DNA of 7,423 nucleotides, taken from assembly GCA_030596185.1 (NCBI GenBank), contig JAUVKP010000049.1, positions 1 through 7,423 of the forward strand, written 5' to 3'. Below, one piece after another: positions 1-6,304 of this stretch. Every line of letters starts with the position of its first letter. Positions within the stretch are counted from its first letter, which is position 1. Position numbers and translations under genes: made by a program. Under the pieces are notes generated by a model. The model was given only the letters and a program-made list of their open reading frames with translations. It had not been told where the DNA came from and searched no databases. This DNA is from Fidelibacterota bacterium. GTDB lineage: Bacteria; Fidelibacterota; Fidelibacteria; Fidelibacterales; Fidelibacteraceae.

Positions 1-615
1 CAGTCTGCAAACCAGTACGTCGGGATCAAAGCAGGAGTAAAACATGATTCCGAACACCATTACCTATGTGCAAATATGCAAGCTAATTACGACTTTGTTC
101 GGACGGGCGAACCCGACTCTATTATAAATAATGATTTCTATGGCATAAATGCAAAAGCTGAGTATCGTTTTAAAACCAAGACAATAGAACTTTATAGCCG
201 AGCCACCTACAATAAAATAGTTAATCCACGGGAAGGATATTATCATCCTGAGCGATCCATTCTGACCGGTGGTATAGAATTTCATGCTAAACTTGCTAAG
301 GGCAGTCTCCTGCTTGATGGCGATATCAATGCTCAATACATCATCCATGATGATCCGAATAATGTTTCATTTAATCCGTCTACTCTTTCTTATAATCTTT
401 TACAAACCGGTGATCTTGTAGGTGACTGGAAACTCAATTTTAAATTGAAGGCTAAAATTCAAACATTTGCGATCTCGGCTATTGTTTCGACCCCGCTTAA
501 AATGGGTGAAGATCTGAATTATTATTTTTACGAAGGGATATACACTTCTTCGGATTTTATTATTGGAAACACTTTTTATGCCGGATTAAATATTCAATGG
601 CTGTGGTGGAAATAG
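1..615 (+). CDS. Putative outer-membrane beta-barrel protein, 3' part only
   Basis: Reading frame 1 is open from the first base to the TAG at 613-615, so the window holds the last 204 residues and the start lies upstream. The protein alternates polar and hydrophobic/aromatic residues in short strands with Asn/Asp/Gly turns, as in outer-membrane barrels. It aligns along its whole visible length with the C-terminal part (about residue 287 onward) of the next gene, sharing blocks such as PNNVSFNPSTL, GDWK, EGIYTSSDF and GNTFYAGL. It ends in IQWLWWK, an aromatic-rich last strand suited to insertion by the BAM machinery, although the very last residue is Lys rather than the usual Phe/Trp. No named family is recognised. 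A porin-like or ligand-uptake role is only an inference. The gap to the next gene is 54 bases, without a visible terminator, so the two are probably one transcript. Confidence 0.85.
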   Translation, partial: QSANQYVGIKAGVKHDSEHHYLCANMQANYDFVRTGEPDSIINNDFYGINAKAEYRFKTKTIELYSRATYNKIVNPREGYYHPERSILTGGIEFHAKLAKGSLLLDGDINAQYIIHDDPNNVSFNPSTLSYNLLQTGDLVGDWKLNFKLKAKIQTFAISAIVSTPLKMGEDLNYYFYEGIYTSSDFIIGNTFYAGLNIQWLWWK

Positions 616-655
616 GCCATCAATATCATACACATCAACAAATATAACTCATTAC

Positions 656-661
656 AAGGAG
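656..661 (+). promoter_or_regulatory. Strong Shine-Dalgarno site fixing a GTG start
   Basis: AAGGAG lies 8 bases before the GTG at 670. The GTG is followed directly by codons for a typical signal peptide (MKRLLILF), so this site decides the non-ATG start. It is the best Shine-Dalgarno match in the window. Confidence 0.8.
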
Positions 662-669
662 AATTAAGC

Positions 670-2124
670 GTGAAACGTTTATTGATCTTATTTATTATTC
701 TAACTGTTTCTTTAGCTGCCTATGAGCTTGCTTCAGAACCATGGGGAAACTATACGGATTTTGACCCGGCAGAAAGAGCTATGGGTCTGACCTATCCTGA
801 ATCTTGGTTAACACCTGCAAAATTTTTACTTGAGCCGATTTATGAAGACAGCTCAAAATTTTATGGAAGTTGGGAACAGGTCTTAACTTTTGATAAGGAT
901 TATGGCACTACGAATATCTCCAATAACATTATTGCACAATATATTCCTTATTCCTCCCCTCAAAGATGGAGTCTCGGTTTGGAACTTGTTGATTATAAAG
1001 GTGCAAATGCAACTAATCGCACAGATATGGTCCTTAATTACAAGTATAAGAAGGGCTCTGTAGATTATTTTCATACCGGCAATGAACAAACGATTGCACT
1101 GGATTCATTAGTCATTGATCACCGTATTATCAGCAATGCATTAACATTTGATCATCAACTGGGGAAACGTTTTAAATTAATGGGCGGTATTGATCTATAT
1201 TTGATCGATCAAAAAGATAACCTTATACGCAATTACAATACTTCTCATGAGTTTATGGAATTACATTACATCGCATCCAAAGCTTTCCAGATCTATGGAA
1301 AATTTGAACATCGCTTCTTTCGTAGTGATATTCGGGAAAATACCATGGTCGTATTTAGACCCGGAATAAAATACCACAAAGGTATCTTTTTCTCTCACTT
1401 GGCCGTTCGTATTTCTCCAAATCAATCTTTCCCAATTGCACAGATCATCTTAAAACCCAAACCTTTTTACTTTGAAGCTTATTTGAAGGTACGTAATCCA
1501 TTATTCATTCTTAAACGAAAAGGTTATCAGTATACCGGAATTCGTACCGGCGTTCACCACAACAGTAAACATCATAAAATTAACGCTGATCTGGAAGTAA
1601 GCTATAATCTTACCGCCAACATAACAACTGGTGTACCAACACCGAATTTCTTTACAATAAAAGCTGCTAGTGAATACCGTTATAAATTTCAGAAATTCGA
1701 CACCTATCTTGCTGCGAGTTATGCACGAACCGCTAATACAAATTATTTTTATCATCCGGAAATATCTACAATACAAACGGGAATACAATTCCACACAAAA
1801 CTTAATAAGAATAATTTGTTGCTTGATGTAGATCTAAATACGAATTATATACTGCATGACAATCCAAACAACGTTAGTTTCAATCCAAGTACGCTGACTT
1901 ATAACTTGATTACAGATACTGCTCCTATTGGTGACTGGAAGGTCAATCTGAATATCAATACACGAATAAGATCTTTTAGTTTAGGTCTGGATATTTCAAC
2001 GCCAATTAATCCGAGTGAAGATCTGTACTGGCATCTTTATGAAGGTATTTACACATCTTCCGACTTCCTTACTGGAAATACATTTTATGCCGGACTGACA
2101 ATACAATGGTATGGATGGAAATAG
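670..2124 (+). CDS. Putative outer-membrane beta-barrel protein (484 aa), paralogue of the upstream gene
   Basis: The gene starts at GTG 670 behind AAGGAG. Residues 1-17 (MKRLLILFIILTVSLAA) form a Sec signal peptide with probable type I cleavage near residue 17. The mature part has many short amphipathic strands separated by Asn/Asp/Gly turns, with no long hydrophobic helix after the signal. It ends in FYAGLTIQWYGWK, an aromatic last strand. This supports an outer-membrane barrel. Its C-terminal 200 residues are paralogous to the preceding gene: 23 of the last 28 residues are identical. The family is not recognised. A porin-like protein of the kind seen in Bacteroidota and related phyla is the best guess, and transport of a specific solute is not shown. 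The stop is three bases before the transporter ATG, so translation of the two is likely coupled. Confidence 0.85.
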   Translation: MKRLLILFIILTVSLAAYELASEPWGNYTDFDPAERAMGLTYPESWLTPAKFLLEPIYEDSSKFYGSWEQVLTFDKDYGTTNISNNIIAQYIPYSSPQRWSLGLELVDYKGANATNRTDMVLNYKYKKGSVDYFHTGNEQTIALDSLVIDHRIISNALTFDHQLGKRFKLMGGIDLYLIDQKDNLIRNYNTSHEFMELHYIASKAFQIYGKFEHRFFRSDIRENTMVVFRPGIKYHKGIFFSHLAVRISPNQSFPIAQIILKPKPFYFEAYLKVRNPLFILKRKGYQYTGIRTGVHHNSKHHKINADLEVSYNLTANITTGVPTPNFFTIKAASEYRYKFQKFDTYLAASYARTANTNYFYHPEISTIQTGIQFHTKLNKNNLLLDVDLNTNYILHDNPNNVSFNPSTLTYNLITDTAPIGDWKVNLNINTRIRSFSLGLDISTPINPSEDLYWHLYEGIYTSSDFLTGNTFYAGLTIQWYGWK

Positions 2125-2127
2125 ATC

Positions 2128-3033
2128 ATGAAAGACCATAAGGGTTTTACACTTCTTCTTATATTTTTTCAAGCTATACTTATTGCCTTCACGAATATTG
2201 CAGCTCGCCAAGCTGCAATGGAGATCGATCCTTTTGTCATTTCATTTTTACGCTATTTGATTGGAATATTGGCTTTGGGCTCCATAATCTTAGTAAAAAG
2301 AACAAAATTACGCTTTGAATGGGCAGATTTTAAAACCCTCTTTTTTCTTATGTTCATGGGGATGTTTTGTAACCAGATCCTTTTTGCCCAGGCACTGAAA
2401 TTTACTGTTCCCAGCCACCCTCCGATGATCTACGCTTTAACACCTATTGTCATCATTTTAATCGACATTATCCGTAAGGCCAAGATCGCTTCCAAGCAAA
2501 TCGTCATTGCTTCCCTATTGAGTTTTATTGGAGTTGGTATTGTACTGGGAAAAAATATTCTGATCTTTAATTCAGAGATATTGCTTGGTGATGGTCTTAT
2601 CTTTCTTGCTATGATCTGCTGGGCTATTTACACCGCCTTTTCTAAACCTTTCGTTCATAAGTATGGCGCCCTGCAATTATCGTTCATGCTAATTATCGGG
2701 GCAGCACTTTTATATGCACCCTGGGGGGTATATCGCTTTATTCAAGCAGATCTTCAAATTGTGACATGGAAAGGATGGCTGAGTATTGCTTATTTGGGTG
2801 TTTTCAGCAGTGGCATGGTATATCTTAATTATTTTGCTATCCTTAAACGGATCGAACCCACTCAAACAGGTTTGATCATCTCCACTCATCCTCCGGCAAC
2901 GATCATTATTTCCATTCTCTTTGGATATGAGGTTTTCCAATGGAATGTAATTGCCGGAACAGCTTTGATCATTATTGCATTGTGGATCGCACAGAAGAGA
3001 ATGAAAGAACCGATCATTCTGCCGGAAATATGA
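2128..3033 (+). CDS. EamA/DMT-family inner-membrane transporter (301 aa)
   Basis: The protein is almost wholly hydrophobic, with ten predicted membrane helices (roughly residues 7-26, 35-55, 70-90, 98-114, 123-141, 152-171, 180-199, 215-235, 245-264 and 272-289). This matches the two five-helix EamA halves, and 301 residues is the usual length. Family-like features are the LRY near residue 42 after helix 2 begins, ALTP at 103-106, the GD...WAIY segment that opens the second half (154-168), the SSG at 227-229, and the GYE near 266-268 where many members have GE. DMT transporters of this type move metabolites or amino acids, usually as exporters; the substrate cannot be read from sequence. The start is 3 bases after the barrel gene's stop, with only a weak GGA upstream, which suggests translational coupling. 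The C-terminus is a short basic tail on the cytoplasmic side. Confidence 0.93.
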   Translation: MKDHKGFTLLLIFFQAILIAFTNIAARQAAMEIDPFVISFLRYLIGILALGSIILVKRTKLRFEWADFKTLFFLMFMGMFCNQILFAQALKFTVPSHPPMIYALTPIVIILIDIIRKAKIASKQIVIASLLSFIGVGIVLGKNILIFNSEILLGDGLIFLAMICWAIYTAFSKPFVHKYGALQLSFMLIIGAALLYAPWGVYRFIQADLQIVTWKGWLSIAYLGVFSSGMVYLNYFAILKRIEPTQTGLIISTHPPATIIISILFGYEVFQWNVIAGTALIIIALWIAQKRMKEPIILPEI

Positions 3034-3104
3034 AGACGTGAGACCCCCCTTTGCTGGAAGCTACGGAGGGCAGGCGTGAGACGTGAGACGTGAGACGTGA
3101 GACG
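3034..3104. repeat. GTGAGAC heptamer repeat around an 18-base core
   Basis: One GTGAGAC lies at 3038-3044, just after the transporter stop. After 13 bases comes AAGCTACGGAGGGCAGGC (3058-3075), followed immediately by four exact tandem GTGAGAC units (3076-3103). The core recurs with 15 of 18 bases identical at 7042-7059, there flanked by a different heptamer. No stem-loop or reading frame explains this tract. It is probably a dispersed intergenic repeat. Confidence 0.85.
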
Positions 3105-3150
3105 AAAATTCAGAAGAATATTAGCTTTCAAAATTAAAAATATTTATGAT

Positions 3151-3179
3151 GTAAAGACAAGGCAATGCCTTGTCTCTAC
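3151..3179. repeat. Near-perfect 29-base palindrome
   Basis: GTAAAGACAAGGCA (3151-3164) pairs with TGCCTTGTCTCTAC (3166-3179) around a single A at 3165; 13 of 14 pairs match. A 118-base gap to the transporter stop and the lack of a T-run directly after the stem make it a poor rho-independent terminator for the + strand. Palindromes bounded by GTAGAGAC/GTCTCTAC are, from memory, common dispersed elements in cyanobacteria and some other bacteria. It is followed by the same tail as the palindrome at 3272-3291. Confidence 0.8.
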
Positions 3180-3206
3180 TTTTGCCTTTGTCCTTTGTAC
3201 TTTTGT
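3179..3206. repeat. Degenerate 7-base tandem repeat (CTTTTGC/CTTTGTC/CTTTGTA/CTTTTGT)
   Basis: Four consecutive heptamers start at 3179, 3186, 3193 and 3200, each beginning CTTT. They abut the palindrome at 3151-3179. A related run in the same register follows the second palindrome at 3295-3322. Confidence 0.6.
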
Positions 3207-3265
3207 TATGGGTTTCTCTCCACCCTAATACCTTGTTACTCTACCGCACAATTATCAATGCATAT

Positions 3266-3291
3266 AAAAAAAGGCTCGATATATCGAGCCT
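3266..3291 (-). terminator. Intrinsic terminator of the TPR gene
   Basis: AGGCTCGATA (3272-3281) and TATCGAGCCT (3282-3291) form a perfect 20-base palindrome. Read on the - strand, the stem GGCTCGATATATCGAGCC is followed directly by seven T residues (A3266-A3272 on the + strand). It lies 26 bases past the TPR stop, an ideal place for rho-independent termination. On the + strand it is followed by TCTACTT, so it is a much weaker terminator in that direction. Confidence 0.8.
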
Positions 3292-3322
3292 CTACTTCTG
3301 CCTCTTTACTTTTTCCTTATAA
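3292..3322. repeat. Second degenerate CTT-type heptamer tract
   Basis: Heptamers CTTCTGC, CTCTTTA, CTTTTTC and CTTATAA start at 3295, 3302, 3309 and 3316. CTCTACTTCTGCCT (3290-3303) matches the tail of the first palindrome (3174-3187) at 13 of 14 bases. The last unit contains the stop codon of the TPR gene on the - strand (TTA at 3317-3319). Confidence 0.5.
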
Positions 3323-5404
3323 CCTAATTGGTCGTGGTCTACCCGGGCTTCTTAAACGAAGAAGTATATGGTGCGGTGTTCTTTCAAACATATCATCTTC
3401 TTCATCCTGACTGGCAAAAAAGGTTGAATCAAGATTGACATCATCAGTTTTTAAAGTATCTCCCGCAAGGAATGCAATATAATCACTGATATTCGTTTCT
3501 ATAGCTGAAATACGAAATGCGCTTTTACTTGCAAGCGGTGTGCCCGGATGTTGAGAATTTATAATATGATAATAGCGCAAAGTACTATCCTGTGTATTTT
3601 CTGCAAAGCTCAGTTCATAATCATACAACCATGCAATTTTATAAGCTATAAATGCGTGATTTTTACTATCAAGATCATCAGAATTCAACAATAACTTTAA
3701 TGCGATGATGGCTTCAGCAAACAAGCCCGCATCAATATACTCTTTTTCGATCTCGAATATTCTTTCCTGATTTTCATAATACAATATAGAATCTTGAGGC
3801 ACACGATTTAATATGTAATTGCTTAACTCGGATACGGGAAATTTTTCCGTTAATTCTTGTTTAATGCTATCAGCTTTAGTTTTATTGTTTAATTCATATT
3901 CCCAGACATATGATTGCGAATAGAGGGCTTGAGGAACTGATGTAGTAAAATAGTACTCATTTTCAATGCTCTCATAAATATCCAGAGCGGTATCAGGCAT
4001 ACTTAGATCAAAAAGAAAGAGACCGGCAAGACTAAAGAGCTGCCCGACATAATCGTTACCGTTTTTGAGAAATCCTGTAAGACTTTCTTCAAATCTATAA
4101 TAGTCTCTTTTGGCAAAGTTTTTTAGTGAATCTACACGCGAGCTGTCTAAAGTCAGGGTATCTGCAAGAAACATATCACGAGATATTTTTTCAGCTGATG
4201 CGGAATCAGCAAAATTTTCATAATACACCCAAGCACTGTCTTTTAATTGAGGTGACTTATTAATGATTGTTGCGATATCTTTATTGATCTTTTTCAATTG
4301 TTTTATCGTAATCAAGTATTCAGTAGCCAGCTCGCCTTCTTCACATTGTTTACGCTTGGTCTGTGCTTTTTTGAAGAAAAACTCACAAGAATCAATATCA
4401 TCCACTTCATGGATGTAATATTTCCCCAAACGGTATGAAGCACGAGCCCATGCTTTTGAATCTCGGTTATTACGGTAGATCTTTTCAGGATCGTTTACAA
4501 TATATCTTAATCTTGAAACGGCATCTGGAATATTATTATCAGTAAAATAAATACTCGCTTGTTCATAAATAATGTCACCCCAGTATTTTGCAATTCGTGC
4601 ATCTTTCAAAGCTTCTACAATAAATTCATTAGCTTTCTTATCGTTTCCCATCAGTCGATAAATACGGATATAAGCTATTTGAACACGAGCACGTTGTTCA
4701 TCAAATTTAATATTCCTGTTTGCGCGGTCAGTATATTTTAAAGCTTCTTCGTATCTTTCATTTTCAACCAAGAGTTCAACCGCTTCAAGATACATATTAC
4801 AGCGAGGCTCTTTATCTGAAGCTTTATCTGCAGCTTGCAAAAATGCGTTTAAAGCTTTTTCGTTATCTTCTTCTTGTAAGGCAAGATAAGCCATTAGACT
4901 GTAGGCATCAGAAAAATAAGCTCTGTTGCTTGCATTTGATAAAAATTGTTCTATCAAATCGTAAGCAATAGTTTTTTTATTCATTTGAAAGTAACATTTT
5001 GAGATCCAAAGTTTAGCTTCATAATAATAAGGACTGCCTGGATATTGAAGTGTAAGTTTTTCCAATTGTTTTAATGCGCGTTCATACCGGGACAATTGGA
5101 ATTGACACACACTGTTGTAGAACATGGCATCATCAATATATGATGAGTTGGGAAATTTTTTAATGACCAGCTCTGCTTGAGTAGCTGCTTTGTTTAACGC
5201 AGACCGTGATTGTACGCTAAGTTGATTTTTATCTTCTTCATCATCATATGCATCCTGAGCATCATTAAAATAAACTTTTGCGTTATAAAAAGTATTAAAA
5301 TAGGCCGTTATATTTGCGCCAAATTTAGCAAAGAAACTTTCCTGTGCAGACATCAGCACTAAAGGAAGTAGAGCCAGTATAAAGAAGTAAAAGATTTTTT
5401 TCAT
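3317..5404 (-). CDS. Exported tetratricopeptide-repeat protein (695 aa)
   Basis: From the ATG at 5404 the first 20 residues (MKKIFYFFILALLPLVLMSA) are a clear Sec signal peptide with cleavage expected after VLMSA; no lipobox Cys is present, so the protein is probably periplasmic. The frame extends upstream to in-frame ATGs at 5422 and 5449, adding MQRSNG and then nine more residues. Neither has a convincing Shine-Dalgarno site, and the 5404 start gives the cleanest signal peptide. Residues about 70-160 are TPR repeats of the BamD/YbgF type (KKFPNSSYIDDAMFY, QYPGSPYYYEAKLWISKCY), and helical repeats continue to about residue 650. The motif ITAYFNTFYNAKVYF (32-46) resembles the N-terminus of PorW/SprE-like TPR proteins of Bacteroidota as I recall it. 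The C-terminus passes from acidic (DEEDD) to Arg/Pro-rich. A scaffold for an envelope complex is the likely role; no partner is visible nearby. Confidence 0.88.
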   Translation of the reverse strand: MKKIFYFFILALLPLVLMSAQESFFAKFGANITAYFNTFYNAKVYFNDAQDAYDDEEDKNQLSVQSRSALNKAATQAELVIKKFPNSSYIDDAMFYNSVCQFQLSRYERALKQLEKLTLQYPGSPYYYEAKLWISKCYFQMNKKTIAYDLIEQFLSNASNRAYFSDAYSLMAYLALQEEDNEKALNAFLQAADKASDKEPRCNMYLEAVELLVENERYEEALKYTDRANRNIKFDEQRARVQIAYIRIYRLMGNDKKANEFIVEALKDARIAKYWGDIIYEQASIYFTDNNIPDAVSRLRYIVNDPEKIYRNNRDSKAWARASYRLGKYYIHEVDDIDSCEFFFKKAQTKRKQCEEGELATEYLITIKQLKKINKDIATIINKSPQLKDSAWVYYENFADSASAEKISRDMFLADTLTLDSSRVDSLKNFAKRDYYRFEESLTGFLKNGNDYVGQLFSLAGLFLFDLSMPDTALDIYESIENEYYFTTSVPQALYSQSYVWEYELNNKTKADSIKQELTEKFPVSELSNYILNRVPQDSILYYENQERIFEIEKEYIDAGLFAEAIIALKLLLNSDDLDSKNHAFIAYKIAWLYDYELSFAENTQDSTLRYYHIINSQHPGTPLASKSAFRISAIETNISDYIAFLAGDTLKTDDVNLDSTFFASQDEEDDMFERTPHHILLRLRSPGRPRPIRL

Positions 5405-5505
5405 GCCATTTGATCGCTGCATATAAATAAAAGTTCCAAATTTGAGCATAAATTACATATATCACGTAAATATGCATAATGTTTTTTACAATAAACGCAG
5501 AATTG

Positions 5506-5573
5506 GAGTAATGAGTAAAAATTGCTAAACTTATTATTTATATCAAATTAAATTACTGTTTACTGTTTACTTA
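5506..5573. repeat. Heptamer pairs GAGTAAT/GAGTAAA and TACTGTT x2
   Basis: GAGTAAT and GAGTAAA are adjacent at 5506-5519. TACTGTT is repeated exactly at 5554-5560 and 5561-5567 and followed by TACTTAT. The 34 bases between the pairs are AT-rich and hold no gene. The short copy number makes this the weakest of the heptamer patches. Confidence 0.45.
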
Positions 5574-5587
5574 TTCCGCAGTTTCAC

Positions 5588-5722
5588 TCAAGGGTTTCTA
5601 GCAGAAAGCGTTTTGCGATTTGTTTTGAGATTTGTGTTCTTTTCAGACTTTACTTGCTTTTTATCCATCATAATAGACATATCATCCGTTTTGCTTGTCT
5701 CAACTCTCTTTGTTTTAGCCAT
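5588..5722 (-). CDS. Small Lys-rich protein (44 aa), hypothetical
   Basis: The frame is open back to 5770, but the ATG at 5722 is preceded by GGGAAGG four bases away, so MAKTKRVETSKTDD is the likely start. The 44-residue product has 9 Lys and 3 Arg against 5 Asp/Glu, no membrane segment, no signal peptide and no Cys. It looks unstructured, and could bind nucleic acid or ribosomes, but that is only suggested by its charge. It lies 48 bases after the PAP2 stop on the same strand and is probably the last gene of the pcm operon. No family is recognised. The ribosome-binding site and operon position support it, while the short length and low complexity leave real doubt. Confidence 0.5.
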   Translation of the reverse strand: MAKTKRVETSKTDDMSIMMDKKQVKSEKNTNLKTNRKTLSARNP

Positions 5723-5726
5723 ATAA

Positions 5727-5733
5727 CCTTCCC
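5727..5733 (-). promoter_or_regulatory. Shine-Dalgarno site of the small ORF
   Basis: On the - strand GGGAAGG precedes the ATG at 5722 by four bases (TTAT). It selects the internal ATG rather than the upstream ATG at 5770 and is the main reason to treat the 44-codon frame as a gene. Confidence 0.5.
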
Positions 5734-5770
5734 GAAATAAACCTCGGTTGGATATTCCTGAAAATATCAT

Positions 5771-6304
5771 TTAGTTTAGTATTAATTTCTCGACAATAAG
5801 TATTGCTACTTGAGTCATTCCAGTGCCATAGATTGCTCCCCCGATAATATCCGAAGGATAATGGACGCCCAGGTAAATTCTTGCCATCCCGACAAGAAAT
5901 GCAAAGATAAACAACGGGATCGCAAGAAAAGGAGTAAAGTGAGCAATGATCATAGCGATCATAAAAGCGGCTGAAGTATGTCCCGAAGGAAATGAGAATT
6001 CATCAAGAGGATAAACCATATTTTCAACCTCATCATGAGCATTGAAAGGACGCACCCTGCGAATAGAATTTTTCAATATACGATAGATGGGTAATTCTAT
6101 AGCAAAAGCTAGCAAGAAAACAAAAAGGGCCGGTTTGAAAATATCATTTTTTGAAAAATAGAGATATAAAAAATACAATCCGTAAAAGTAGCCATCACCA
6201 ATAAAGGAAATGATACGAAATATCAATGGAAGCACAGTGTTCCTGCGGAAATTAAATATAGCCCGAAAAAGTTTCAGATCAATTTTTGAAACTGCTGCTT
6301 TCAT
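5771..6304 (-). CDS. PAP2-family membrane phosphatase (177 aa)
   Basis: All three PAP2 signature motifs are present: KNSIRRVRP (K78, R85, P86), the PSGH in SFPSGHTSA (106-109), and ARIYLGVHYPSD (R142, H148, D152). Lys/Arg bind phosphate, His109 is the expected general acid and His148 the nucleophile, paired with Asp152. The first motif-3 residue is Ala instead of the usual Ser, which is common. Five to six membrane helices surround the motifs, so the active site should face the periplasm. Likely substrates are lipid phosphates such as undecaprenyl diphosphate or phosphatidic/phosphatidylglycerol phosphate; sequence does not separate these. The ATG at 6304 overlaps the pcm stop as ATGA. A frame extension upstream to 6355 lies inside pcm and encodes a Cys-rich, non-membrane stretch, so it was rejected as the start. 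Confidence 0.93.
   Translation of the reverse strand: MKAAVSKIDLKLFRAIFNFRRNTVLPLIFRIISFIGDGYFYGLYFLYLYFSKNDIFKPALFVFLLAFAIELPIYRILKNSIRRVRPFNAHDEVENMVYPLDEFSFPSGHTSAAFMIAMIIAHFTPFLAIPLFIFAFLVGMARIYLGVHYPSDIIGGAIYGTGMTQVAILIVEKLILN

Noticed and set aside
64..348. Antisense open frame within the first barrel gene
   Set aside because: It lies opposite a clearly coding region, with no ribosome-binding site and no recognisable protein features.
3076..3103. CRISPR array
   Set aside because: The units are 7 bases long and directly adjacent, with no unique spacers and no cas genes in the window.
3151..3179. Rho-independent terminator of the transporter gene
   Set aside because: The stem is strong, but it lies 118 bases past the stop and the following bases are a mixed CTTTTGCC sequence rather than a T-run. 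It is better described as a palindromic repeat.
5405..5449. Extended N-terminus of the TPR protein from 5449
   Set aside because: It would place 15 residues before a well-formed signal peptide, and no Shine-Dalgarno site supports it.
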